Assembly: GCA_002690925.1 (NCBI GenBank)
Contig: NZGD01000302.1
Location: 9,542-68,948 of the forward strand
Length of the DNA: 59,407 nt
Direction of reading: 5' to 3'
Origin: Rhodopirellula sp.
GTDB lineage: Bacteria > Planctomycetota > Planctomycetia > Pirellulales > Pirellulaceae
Made by a program: the position numbers and the translations under genes. Positions 10,623-19,165 of this stretch are shown here, one piece after another (position 1 is the first letter of the stretch; each line of letters opens with the position of its first letter). The notes below the pieces were generated by a model, which did no database searches, had not been told where the DNA came from, and saw nothing but the letters and a program-made list of their open reading frames with translations.

Positions 10623-11415
10623 GAAATTCGTGACCGAGATGGGTAAATATTTGAAAAGTCGTCCACACAAGATGTGCAAAACGCAGCAGTAGGCATGAAC
10701 GAAGGACGAGACCACCGAGTTAGCGGTAAACCTACCTCTGTTGTATCGCACTGGAGCCATCAGCTGGCACCCCGAGGCGAAATAATTGGACGCGAGCAGA
10801 CCTGAAGCCTCTCGAAACGACAAATCTGCTAGCCAAATTGAACCTTCAAAAATCAATCAAGACAACAGGTCTGAACCCGAAACGTGATTGCTAGATGACG
10901 ATCTCGTGATGGACTCAGCGATTTCAAACAACCACTCCGTCAGACCCACGCTTCGCGACTGCTTCAACCGATCCAATTTTCTGCGGTACTCCGCCGCCCC
11001 ACCTGATTCTCTCGCCATCGCCGCGTTCATTCCAGCTATCCATCGACTGGCGTAAAATCAGGGCTAATCGACTTTGGCATTGGGTGCCTCGGCTTTGAAC
11101 AACAAGACAGCTTATGTACTTTTTTGCCATGGATCGCCCGCTGAGTCGAAGTCGCGATCTGTTTTGCGTGAAGCACCGACACCACTTGGACCGCAAAACT
11201 CTTTAAATTTACAGATCCTCCACGGATCCCATATCCGAATTGGGATTCACTCGCCCGCGTTGGGCATACCACCGGACGGAACACGGGGCGGCATCTGCAC
11301 CCAAAGATGAGAAATTTCATGAAGGAATCTCTCGCCGAAGCTGATGAACAAACCAGCATGAAAGACTCGCGTCAAGCAAGTTCGTGCTCACCAACGAGAG
11401 ACAGCCTGCCGCAAA
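10623..11415. other. Intergenic region, no supported gene
   Basis: About 790 bases between the lipase and MoxR-like genes. Overlapping minus frames of 90 codons (10924-11196) and 107 codons (11036-11359) and a 78-codon plus frame (11074-11310) are present. None shows a motif, signal peptide or compositional bias typical of a protein, and they overlap one another. I see no RNA gene or repeat. Confidence 0.4.
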
Positions 11416-12354
11416 TCAATGTGACGAATTTTTTCGGTTTGGGTCGGTCGGGCCAGGTTTGATTTTTTCCCTGTCGTCTGTGTTCCTAGCTCCGCTCTTA
11501 CGTTCTTCGGCCAATGCCTGAGCAATCACGCTGATGTAGTGGTGAATTGAATGATCTTCAAACGGATCAATTTTTCCATTGAGAAGTTCTTTCCAAAAAC
11601 CAATCCATCGATCACGCGTTTTGCCGGCAAACCCAGACTTCCGAATCTGGCCACGCCGATCAAGGTAAATCTCACTTCCACAATGCCGATAGCCAACCCA
11701 CGCCGGTGGCACCCGCGTGACGATATCGTTGTTGTTGACATATCGCAGGTGGTCCACCTTGGTGTACTGGGTATAGCGTGGATTACCGACTCGCGGGCTG
11801 CCAAAGGAAAAGAGTCGCTCCGGATTGCTATCGATATGAGAAAGCAGGCAACGCCCCGCAGAAATGGTTGCCATGGCACCGCCGAGGGAGTGCCCACAGA
11901 ACCAGAGTGGTTGTCGGTTGCACATCAATGCGGTTTCCAGCATGGGCCAGAGGTCATCGACCTCACGTTTGAAACCACGATGCACGCGGCCCACGGTTTC
12001 CGACAAAACACTACTCGCCCGTGCATCCGCACGAATGTCGTTCCATTCGTTTGCCTCGGTTCCCCGACAGGCAATCACACAATCATATTGATTCCGGAAA
12101 CGATAGGCCTGAGAGCCGTCCCTCTCGTAAAAGGTGAGGTCTGGAAAACCGAGACTCGCCGCGGCCCATCTCGCTTCGTCGGGGTCATTATAAGAGACCA
12201 TTGACAATTCAGCCATCAGCAACGATTGCTCGAGTTGCGTCATTTCAGCAACAGGTCGATCTGCCATTGACCGCAGGATCAGCGGCTTTTCGTGACGATC
12301 GCAAACCTTCTGCATAGCCTTACCGAATCGTTCCACGTCATTACTTCTCTTCAC
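11416..12354 (-). CDS. Lipase class 3 family alpha/beta hydrolase
   Basis: A 312-residue protein with the class 3 lipase core. The nucleophile elbow GHSLGG is at residues 154-159 (Ser156) after the strand LWFC. It follows the family pattern CVIACRGTE near residue 95, where the oxyanion region lies. A candidate catalytic Asp is in VNNNDIVTRVPP and a candidate His in the C-terminal HHY segment. No signal peptide is visible, so it is probably cytoplasmic. Family members hydrolyse acylglycerols or other esters; the substrate here is unknown. The start is GTG at 12354, supported by AAGGA about seven bases upstream. It lies 89 bases after nadB on the same strand and may be read through from it, although the functions look unrelated. 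Confidence 0.85.
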   Translation of the reverse strand: MKRSNDVERFGKAMQKVCDRHEKPLILRSMADRPVAEMTQLEQSLLMAELSMVSYNDPDEARWAAASLGFPDLTFYERDGSQAYRFRNQYDCVIACRGTEANEWNDIRADARASSVLSETVGRVHRGFKREVDDLWPMLETALMCNRQPLWFCGHSLGGAMATISAGRCLLSHIDSNPERLFSFGSPRVGNPRYTQYTKVDHLRYVNNNDIVTRVPPAWVGYRHCGSEIYLDRRGQIRKSGFAGKTRDRWIGFWKELLNGKIDPFEDHSIHHYISVIAQALAEERKSGARNTDDREKIKPGPTDPNRKNSSH

Positions 12355-12443
12355 TCGAATTCCTTTTCGCGTGCTGCAACAACTGTACTGTAATGACAGG
12401 TACCGACGACCACCTAATAACAGAAACCTGCAATACCCCGTCT

Positions 12444-14117
12444 TTATTGATTGGTGGGAATACCGACTTCGAACGACTCGTCCGTTTGCAACATCGGCTC
12501 CAGTCTGGGGTGCCCCCCATCCACATCAATCTTCATGGACAGATGACGTCGCCAGTTTTGATCATCCGGTTTTGGGAAATCACTCCGGAAGTGAACCCCT
12601 CTTGATTCAGCTCGCACTAACGCTGCATCAACAATGCAGGATGCTGTCAGCAACAGATTTTGCAATTCCCAACCTTCCACACCGTCGAACTGATGAGGCA
12701 TCACATACGCGGCAAACGAGCGAATTGAGTCGGCCGCCTCCTGCAGTCCCTCCGCATCACGTTCCACCCCAGCTAGTCGTCCCATCAAGCTTTTAAGAGA
12801 GACTCGAACGTCAGCAACATCGAACGATTCATAGGAATTCCGCGTGGGGTGTTGAATTCGTGGCACTATCATGTTGGTTGGAACTTCGGCAGCCGCACGA
12901 GCGGCCGCTTCCCCTGCATGTGCTCCATAGACAAGCCCTTCAAGCAGGCTATTACTTGCCAGACGATTGGCACCATGCAGTCCGGTACTGGTAACCTCAC
13001 CTGCAGCCCAAAGCCCTGGCAAACTGGTCCTGCCTTGGCGGTCGACCGAAACTCCACCGATGACGTAATGGGCACCTGGCCGTACAGGAATCCGATCAGA
13101 GGTAATATCAAGACCGAATTTCGAACACGCTTTTGCAATTCCAGGAAACCGCATCATGACATGCTTGGTATCCAAATGGGAAAGATCTAAAAACACATTG
13201 GAATGCCTTGTCTTGGTCATTTGTCGGATGATCGCCTGACTGACAACATCGCGTGGTGCCAACTCGGCCCGCTCGTCGTAGTCGGGCATGAAGCGTTCGC
13301 CGTTGCAGTCAACCAGATGAGCACCTTCACCACGCACCGCCTCGGTAATCAAAGAACGTGAGGCCCCCGCGATGTACAGCACGGTCGGGTGGAACTGAAT
13401 AAATTCCATATCTCGAAGTTCGACGCCTGCGCGATAAGCCAACGCAGATCCATCTCCCGTCGCCACGCTGGGATTCGTGGATTCCCGGAACACCTGCCCA
13501 GCTCCTCCAGTACACAAAATGGTCTCTTTGGCCCAAACCATGATTGGCAGTTGCCCTGCGTTAAGGATCACTGCGCCGCGGCACCGGCCCTCATAAGTCA
13601 ATAGATCAACCGTGAATGCATTTTCCCAAATATCAATATTGGATCGTTCACGCGTTCGTTCAATCACTGCCCGCATGACCTCTTGCCCAGTCGCATCACC
13701 CCGTGCGTGCACAATACGTTCACGACTGTGCCCCCCCTCGCGTCCCAGTGAAATCTCACCATCGTTCTGATCGAATTTTGTTCCCCATCGAATCAGTTCC
13801 TCTATTCGCCTTGGCCCCTCGCGGATCACCATATCAACGATCGTTTGATCGCAAAGATTGCCTCCCGCTGCCAGGGTGTCGGCTACATGCGACTCAAAAC
13901 AGTCGTCAGGATCCAAAACACCTGCAATGCCACCCTGCGCGTAAACACTGTTGGATTCTCGCAGCTGATCCTTGGTAACGACCAAAACAGACTGGTTGGG
14001 CTCCACCGCATTAGCCGCTCTCAAGCCTGCCAAACCACCACCAATGACCAACACATCAGCAAACCGGTGCACTGCCCGCGTGGAGTCAAATGGCAGAAGG
14101 TATCGAGGCGTGATCAT
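12444..14117 (-). CDS. nadB: L-aspartate oxidase
   Basis: A 557-residue FAD-dependent oxidase of the succinate dehydrogenase/fumarate reductase flavoprotein family. It oxidises L-aspartate to iminoaspartate, the first step of de novo NAD synthesis. The FAD dinucleotide motif (VIGGGLAGLRAA) is at the N-terminus. SVYAQGGIAGVL, GGAGQVFRESTNP, the HPT segment and the GLWAAGEVTSTGLHGANRLASNSL segment are typical of NadB. Length matches the family. The ATG at 14117 is preferred; a TTG at 14144 would add nine residues. nadA and nadC are not in the window, which fits the scattered biosynthetic genes seen here. Cytoplasmic. Confidence 0.95.
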   Translation of the reverse strand: MITPRYLLPFDSTRAVHRFADVLVIGGGLAGLRAANAVEPNQSVLVVTKDQLRESNSVYAQGGIAGVLDPDDCFESHVADTLAAGGNLCDQTIVDMVIREGPRRIEELIRWGTKFDQNDGEISLGREGGHSRERIVHARGDATGQEVMRAVIERTRERSNIDIWENAFTVDLLTYEGRCRGAVILNAGQLPIMVWAKETILCTGGAGQVFRESTNPSVATGDGSALAYRAGVELRDMEFIQFHPTVLYIAGASRSLITEAVRGEGAHLVDCNGERFMPDYDERAELAPRDVVSQAIIRQMTKTRHSNVFLDLSHLDTKHVMMRFPGIAKACSKFGLDITSDRIPVRPGAHYVIGGVSVDRQGRTSLPGLWAAGEVTSTGLHGANRLASNSLLEGLVYGAHAGEAAARAAAEVPTNMIVPRIQHPTRNSYESFDVADVRVSLKSLMGRLAGVERDAEGLQEAADSIRSFAAYVMPHQFDGVEGWELQNLLLTASCIVDAALVRAESRGVHFRSDFPKPDDQNWRRHLSMKIDVDGGHPRLEPMLQTDESFEVGIPTNQ

Positions 14118-14599
14118 TCCGATAATTTTCCGTTTTGGGTGCAATTTCTGCCAGAGTAAAATCTTACAAAATTCGTGCTAGCTATCCCAGCAATCTACCA
14201 TCAATTCTTGAGATCTCACTGCAAGCTGGATGACTCAGAATAGCGCAACACCACCTTTGGCTCAATTCCCGTCAATTTTGACCATCACGTACAAGCCAAC
14301 CCAAGCTCCGCCTGTAACACAACCCACGATTACTGATTCAAGTTGCCCCTCGGGCTACCCTTAGCAGTTTGAACAACCCCTATTTTCGGACCAATAGCGA
14401 TTAGGCAGGACAAGAAACAGACTCTCACTGCAGCATCCATCAAAACCATTGTTTCGGTATTTTGTGGCTACGTTATGCTTTGACGTGCGGAGTAGGCATG
14501 CGATTGGCCGAATCTGCGGACAGATTGCCAATCGTTGTCCTTGCCCTGACGCATGAGCCTCCACCAGCATTACCGCATCCAAGCACCTGCAAAACGTCC
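14118..14599. other. Divergent intergenic region between nadB and pssA
   Basis: This stretch lies between two divergently read genes and should contain both promoters. The plus frame of the phosphatidylserine synthase extends back to a TTG at 14462, but those 46 extra codons do not resemble the family. I see no other gene, RNA or repeat. Confidence 0.4.
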
Positions 14600-15583
14600 A
14601 TGAGTGAACTGAAACGCGAGCTTCATCCCAAGCCTGAGCAAGCTGCCGACAATGATTCTTCAGGGAAATTGGTCGATGGCGCAGACCTTCAGAATGCGGA
14701 CGAAGATATTGACGAAATCGTGACAGAATCGATCCCGGGCCGCAAACGTCGACGAAAGAAGAAGCGAAAACGCCGCTTGACCCTCGCAGTTCTTCCCACG
14801 CTGCTAACGCTAGGCAATGCCGTGTGTGGATTAGCTGCCATTTCAATAGCGATGAGTGTCAAGCTTGAATGGGAACTAGAAAACCAATTGCTAGTCGCCG
14901 GGATTCTGATTTTTGCCGGCATGCTATTCGACGCACTCGATGGCTCAGCGGCAAGGATGACCGGCCAAGAGAGTCAATTCGGAGCAGAACTGGACAGTCT
15001 TTGTGATGCGATCACATTCGGAACAGCACCTGCCGTCATTGTTTGGCAATACAGCGAAGGAATCGGCTTACCCAGAAAGGTCACTTGGGCGATCGGCGCG
15101 CTGTTCACCCTGTGCGTGCTGATTCGGCTTGCTCGCTTCAACGTCGAGACAACTGAGGATGACCCACACGACGGGTTCGAGGGGCTTCCCAGTCCCGCAG
15201 CAGCGGGCACGATCGCGGCTTTCGTGATTGCCATGCCTGAACTGACTGCCTATACCACCGAAACAACTTCCGAAACGGGGAAGCAACTCGCCGAGCAATT
15301 CCTTTTGGGTTCGCAGATATTTGTTGCAGCCTTGACTCTCACCCTCGCCTATCTGATGGTCTCGCGTTTTCAATATCCACATGTCTTCCAGCAATTACTA
15401 AGAGGGCGCCGTGCGCCTCACCAGATTGGACAGGCGCTGTTCGTTCTGATCGGTGCTTTCCTGTTACACTGGCTGGCTCTTCCCATCGCCTTTTGTTATT
15501 ACGCGTTTTCCTCACCCATCAAAACCGTGTTTCGGCAATGGCGACAGAGAGGAAACTCAGAAACAGCGCCGAACCCGGAATAG
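14600..15583 (+). CDS. pssA: CDP-diacylglycerol-serine O-phosphatidyltransferase
   Basis: A 327-residue membrane enzyme that joins CDP-diacylglycerol and serine to make phosphatidylserine, the precursor of phosphatidylethanolamine. The CDP-alcohol phosphotransferase signature is complete: D111, D114-G115, A118-R119, G128, D132 and D136. Several hydrophobic segments follow, as expected for an integral membrane protein. An acidic stretch (about residues 25-46) is followed by a dense Arg/Lys cluster (48-59) directly before the first membrane segment, longer than in typical members. The ATG at 14600 begins MSELKREL; the frame is open further upstream to a TTG. It converges on the DapA-family gene with only 30 bases between stops. 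No psd gene is adjacent. Confidence 0.92.
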   Translation: MSELKRELHPKPEQAADNDSSGKLVDGADLQNADEDIDEIVTESIPGRKRRRKKKRKRRLTLAVLPTLLTLGNAVCGLAAISIAMSVKLEWELENQLLVAGILIFAGMLFDALDGSAARMTGQESQFGAELDSLCDAITFGTAPAVIVWQYSEGIGLPRKVTWAIGALFTLCVLIRLARFNVETTEDDPHDGFEGLPSPAAAGTIAAFVIAMPELTAYTTETTSETGKQLAEQFLLGSQIFVAALTLTLAYLMVSRFQYPHVFQQLLRGRRAPHQIGQALFVLIGAFLLHWLALPIAFCYYAFSSPIKTVFRQWRQRGNSETAPNPE

Positions 15584-15586
15584 GTC

Positions 15587-15618
15587 CGAGGTCATGTTCA
15601 ATCGAGGTCACGTTCAAC
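15587..15618. repeat. Two-copy tandem repeat of 16 bases between convergent genes
   Basis: CGAGGTCATGTTCAAT (15587-15602) is followed directly by CGAGGTCACGTTCAAC (15603-15618), with two C/T differences. The second copy overlaps the 3' end of the DapA-family gene, whose stop is at 15614. It is probably a local duplication by slippage. Confidence 0.7.
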
Positions 15619-16528
15619 AGGCGGATACTTGCATTTGGTTCAATGCTTCTCGAATTCTGGCAGCATTCTCTGACGTAACATCACTCAACATGGGTTGAGT
15701 CGGTCCAGTGTTTGCAATTGCGGCCAGTTCAACGGCCCGATGCAGAACTTTGATGGGACTGATTTCATTCCGAAGGTCTTCGAGAGGACAAAACCACTCG
15801 CGAATTTCTTCAGCCGTTTCAAAATCCCCGGCATGAATTGCGTGCATCATTTGCATGGACTTGCCTGGCGCTACACAGACACAACCGCTCGTAAAACCAC
15901 CGACACCGAAATCCCGCAGGTGAACGATAGCTGGCTGTTCACCAATTCCACTGATGATTCGGTCAGCAGGAAAGACATCAAGCACCTCATTCAAGTAATC
16001 ATCTTTCGCGGGATCATCCCGCACGACAGCATATTTCAGCCAGGAAATGACCCCATCCTGTTCAAGTGATTTGATCAATTCAGGATTCAACCAGCGATCA
16101 AACTTAAGATAGAGCACCAACGGTTTGCCAACAGCCTCGGCCAACATACGAACCCCTGTCGCAATACCAACCTGGTCGACAGCATCGCGTGAAGGCAACA
16201 TCATCGCCGTGGGAAAATCGAACTCACGAAGGATCTCTGCTTGGTCCATCGCCAAACCAAACGCTGGCCCCAGCGATGGCACAACTACAGTCTCGGGTGC
16301 TGCGATGTCACCCAGCATCTGCAACAAGGAGGCATACTCTGAAAGGCGAGCATGATACAGCACCGCATTTCCACCATACAAAAGAGAACGAATTCCACCG
16401 GCCTCGAGAAATCGGATAATTTTCCGATTCTCTTGCTCACAGATCGCGAGGGATGAATTTCGGGCTAACGGTGGAACAGCAATGACCGACTCATGTAATT
16501 GAGCGGCAGAGAAAGGAGCAGTTTTCAT
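15614..16528 (-). CDS. DapA/dihydrodipicolinate synthase family aldolase or dehydratase
   Basis: A 304-residue TIM-barrel protein of the DapA/N-acetylneuraminate lyase family, which forms a Schiff base with 2-keto acids. The likely Schiff-base lysine is K165 in WLKYAVV and the partner tyrosine is Y140 in LYLK. An early Gly-rich segment (GGIRSLLYGGNAVLYH) sits where DapA has its substrate-binding loop. It departs from true DapA around these motifs, so lysine biosynthesis is unlikely. It follows an IlvD/Edd-family dehydratase on the same strand, with about 150 bases between. This suggests it acts on a 2-keto-3-deoxy sugar acid, as dehydratase or aldolase. The substrate is inferred from context only. 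Confidence 0.85.
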   Translation of the reverse strand: MKTAPFSAAQLHESVIAVPPLARNSSLAICEQENRKIIRFLEAGGIRSLLYGGNAVLYHARLSEYASLLQMLGDIAAPETVVVPSLGPAFGLAMDQAEILREFDFPTAMMLPSRDAVDQVGIATGVRMLAEAVGKPLVLYLKFDRWLNPELIKSLEQDGVISWLKYAVVRDDPAKDDYLNEVLDVFPADRIISGIGEQPAIVHLRDFGVGGFTSGCVCVAPGKSMQMMHAIHAGDFETAEEIREWFCPLEDLRNEISPIKVLHRAVELAAIANTGPTQPMLSDVTSENAARIREALNQMQVSAC

Positions 16529-16635
16529 GGATCGCCAATCTGGAAACGAGTGAGGTCAATTCGATTTTGAGTGTTTCGATCCGCAGATGGAAACAAGGTC
16601 AACTGGACTCGCAGCACACTTCTAACCACAGGACT

Positions 16636-16689
16636 CATCTCTCAGTGAATACTGGTTTTCAGTGAATACCATCTCTCAGTGAATACTGG
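16636..16689. repeat. Direct repeat duplicating the dehydratase stop region
   Basis: CATCTCTCAGTGAATACTGG occurs at 16636-16655 and 16670-16689, with a partial copy (CAGTGAATACC) at 16660-16670 between them. The period is 34 bases. The right copy contains the stop codon and last codons of the sugar-acid dehydratase (TGA at 16676-16678), so the left copy is a duplicate of the gene's 3' end lying just downstream of it. Confidence 0.85.
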
Positions 16690-18403
16690 GTTCGGCATTT
16701 GGAGTGCGTCCGGTCAAGAAATCGAAGTCACAGCCAAGGTCGGCCTGTGTGACATGTTTGGCATACAAACGCTCGTACCCACGTTCGGGCACGGGCTTCA
16801 GCGGTGGCATCGCGGCACGACGCCTTACGATTTCTTCTTCACTGACATGCCAATGGATAATACGGTCGGGAACATTGATTTCAATCTCATCACCATTTTG
16901 CACTAAAGCAAGCGGACCGCCCGCAGCACTTTCGGGTGCAATATGCAAGACACAGGTGCCATAACTGGTACCACTCATGCGTGCATCACTCAGGCGAACC
17001 ATGTCCCTGACACCTGCTTCGAGTAATTTCTTGGGGATCGGCAGCATTCCCCACTCTGGGAAACCAGGTGCTCCCAGCGGACCAGCACTGCGAAGAATAA
17101 GAACGCTATTTTCATCAACGTCGAGATCAGGATCATGAATCCCTTCCTTCATCGCAGGATAGTTATCAAAAACGACTGCGGGACCTCGATGCTGCAAAAG
17201 ATCAGGATCGGCGGCGACCGATTTGATCACACATCCGTTGGGAGCAAGGTTCCCTCTAAGCAAACAGGTTCCTCCAGCGTCAGCGACTGGATTTTCTCGA
17301 GTCCTGATAACTTCATCATCAATCACCTCAGCACCCTTGATCTGATCTGCAAGCGTTGCGCCGTTGACGGTCAAACAGTCAACATTCAACAGATCAGTCA
17401 TTCGAGCGAGCATCGCGCTAAGACTGCCCGCATTAAAAAAATCTTCCATGAGATATCGTCCACTTGGTCGAATATCTGCCAACACAGGCGTCGTTCGCGA
17501 AAGCTCATCGAAGCGATCCAAAGACAGGTTGATTCCGAGTCGTCCTGCAATCGCAATCAAATGCACAATCGCGTTGGTACTGCCGCCGATCGCCAAGGAA
17601 GTCATCAAGCCATTATCAATCGATTTTTCGGACATGAAATCTGATGGTTTCAAATCCTCCCACGCCATCTCGACTGCTCGCCGCCCCGTCTGCACTGCCA
17701 AACGTGAGTGTTCAGCAACGACGGCAGGAATATTGGCAGCCCCAGGCAAACTGAACCCCATCGCCTCGGTCACACATGCCATCGTGCTCGCTGTACCCAT
17801 TGTCATGCATGTCCCAGCCGAACGACCGATGCAATTTTCAATTCCCTTCCAATCCTGATCACAAAGATTCCCAGCCAATCGCTCGTCCCAGTACTTCCAT
17901 ACATCACTTCCACTTCCCAATGTCACTTCTTTCCATCGGGCAGTCAGCATGGGACCAGCAGGCATAAAAATGGAAGGAACGTTGGCACTGATCGCTCCCA
18001 TCAACATGGCCGGAACCGTTTTGTCACAGCCGCCCATAAGCACCGCTGCATCAATGGGATGACACCGCAAGACCTCCTCGACCTCCATCGCAAGCAGATT
18101 GCGATACAACATGGTGGTCGGTTTCATCAACATCTCACCCAAGGACATCACAGGAACTTCGACCGGGAACCCACCCGATTGCAAAATCCCGCGTTTCACC
18201 TCATCTGCCCGATTACGAAAGTGAGAATGACAGGTATTCAGTTCACTCCAAGTATTCAAAATCGCCACGACAGGACGATCTTTATAATCAATGTCATCAA
18301 ACCCCATCGCCTTCAAACGCGAACGATGACCAAAAGACCGCATATCGTCTGGGCCAAACCAGCGATGCGAACGAAGTTTTGACGGGTCGCGTGATTGCGT
18401 CAT
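16676..18403 (-). CDS. IlvD/Edd-family sugar-acid dehydratase (arabinonate dehydratase-like)
   Basis: A 575-residue dehydratase that binds an iron-sulfur cluster and removes water from a polyhydroxy acid to give a 2-keto-3-deoxy acid. The family cysteines are visible in NTCHSHF, MGGCDKTVPAMLM and AGTCMTMGTASTM. The C-terminal SDARMSGTSYGTCVLHI segment and an end resembling GYERLYAKHVTQADLG are characteristic of the L-arabinonate/pentonate dehydratase branch, not of biosynthetic dihydroxyacid dehydratase. I chose the ATG at 18403; the frame extends to a TTG at 18460. The gene downstream on the same strand is a DapA-family enzyme, which fits a non-phosphorylative sugar-acid pathway. The last codons overlap a direct repeat. 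Substrate is inferred. Confidence 0.88.
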   Translation of the reverse strand: MTQSRDPSKLRSHRWFGPDDMRSFGHRSRLKAMGFDDIDYKDRPVVAILNTWSELNTCHSHFRNRADEVKRGILQSGGFPVEVPVMSLGEMLMKPTTMLYRNLLAMEVEEVLRCHPIDAAVLMGGCDKTVPAMLMGAISANVPSIFMPAGPMLTARWKEVTLGSGSDVWKYWDERLAGNLCDQDWKGIENCIGRSAGTCMTMGTASTMACVTEAMGFSLPGAANIPAVVAEHSRLAVQTGRRAVEMAWEDLKPSDFMSEKSIDNGLMTSLAIGGSTNAIVHLIAIAGRLGINLSLDRFDELSRTTPVLADIRPSGRYLMEDFFNAGSLSAMLARMTDLLNVDCLTVNGATLADQIKGAEVIDDEVIRTRENPVADAGGTCLLRGNLAPNGCVIKSVAADPDLLQHRGPAVVFDNYPAMKEGIHDPDLDVDENSVLILRSAGPLGAPGFPEWGMLPIPKKLLEAGVRDMVRLSDARMSGTSYGTCVLHIAPESAAGGPLALVQNGDEIEINVPDRIIHWHVSEEEIVRRRAAMPPLKPVPERGYERLYAKHVTQADLGCDFDFLTGRTPNAEPSIH

Positions 18404-19165
18404 GACAAATTCATCTCGTGAGTTCGGTACGTTCAGGTCAACCGCGAACGTAAGATACAAGCCTCGCGGCAGCCCGGCAGTTTAACAGGAATCCACCTCA
18501 TTCACGAAGCGGGTCACTTTTTGACCCCAGCGACCAATGACGCCACTCTTTCAAGGCAGTAATGCAATCGACTGATGCCCATTCGCGTTCCAAAGCACAA
18601 ACGATGTGGAGCCCCATCCAGGATGACAAACATGTCCACGAATCGCCCTCAACCCAACCGAATTGGCGAGGACGGTGATTTATCAAGGATGCTGCGAGGA
18701 CCAGCCACATCAGATTCGCGTGACGTCCCCGTTCAGCCACTGTCTCAATTCAAAGCCAACCAAACTCTACCCATTGCATCAGCAAAAATTCTATCTCACG
18801 CCAAGCTTCACTGGACAAACGCAATACTCTCGTCTTTGAGACAAACCTTGTGGCAAACAGCTGAAAAATCTTGCGCCCACTTTCTGGTCGCTCCATACGA
18901 ATACCGCTCGCTCAGCAGTGGCACCGTGGCTACACGCAGGGCTAGTAGCTACACGCGGGACTATTGCAACAAGTAAATATTGCACCCAACCACCGGACAC
19001 GACTCGGAACGCAATCAACTTGGCGAACCTTCCCACTTGGTACCCTCTCTTATCCTGCCTGCATGAAATCAACCGAAAAATTGACGTGACCGTGCAGCAC
19101 TCTTTACCATGTAGGACCTCTCCCATCCACTCAGATCTTCGGTACACATTGCAAAGCTGCCCGGC
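18404..19165. other. Long divergent intergenic region, no supported gene
   Basis: About 760 bases between the dehydratase (minus) and the DUF1501 gene (plus). Overlapping frames on both strands (for example 18575-18976 plus, 18791-19177 minus) lack motifs and exclude one another. Two imperfect copies of GGCTACACGCAGGG occur close together around 18930-18957. Promoters of both flanking genes should lie here. Confidence 0.4.

Noticed and set aside
10924..11359. Two overlapping minus-strand frames of 90 and 107 codons
   Set aside because: No motif, no ribosome-binding site I can point to, and they overlap each other in different phases.
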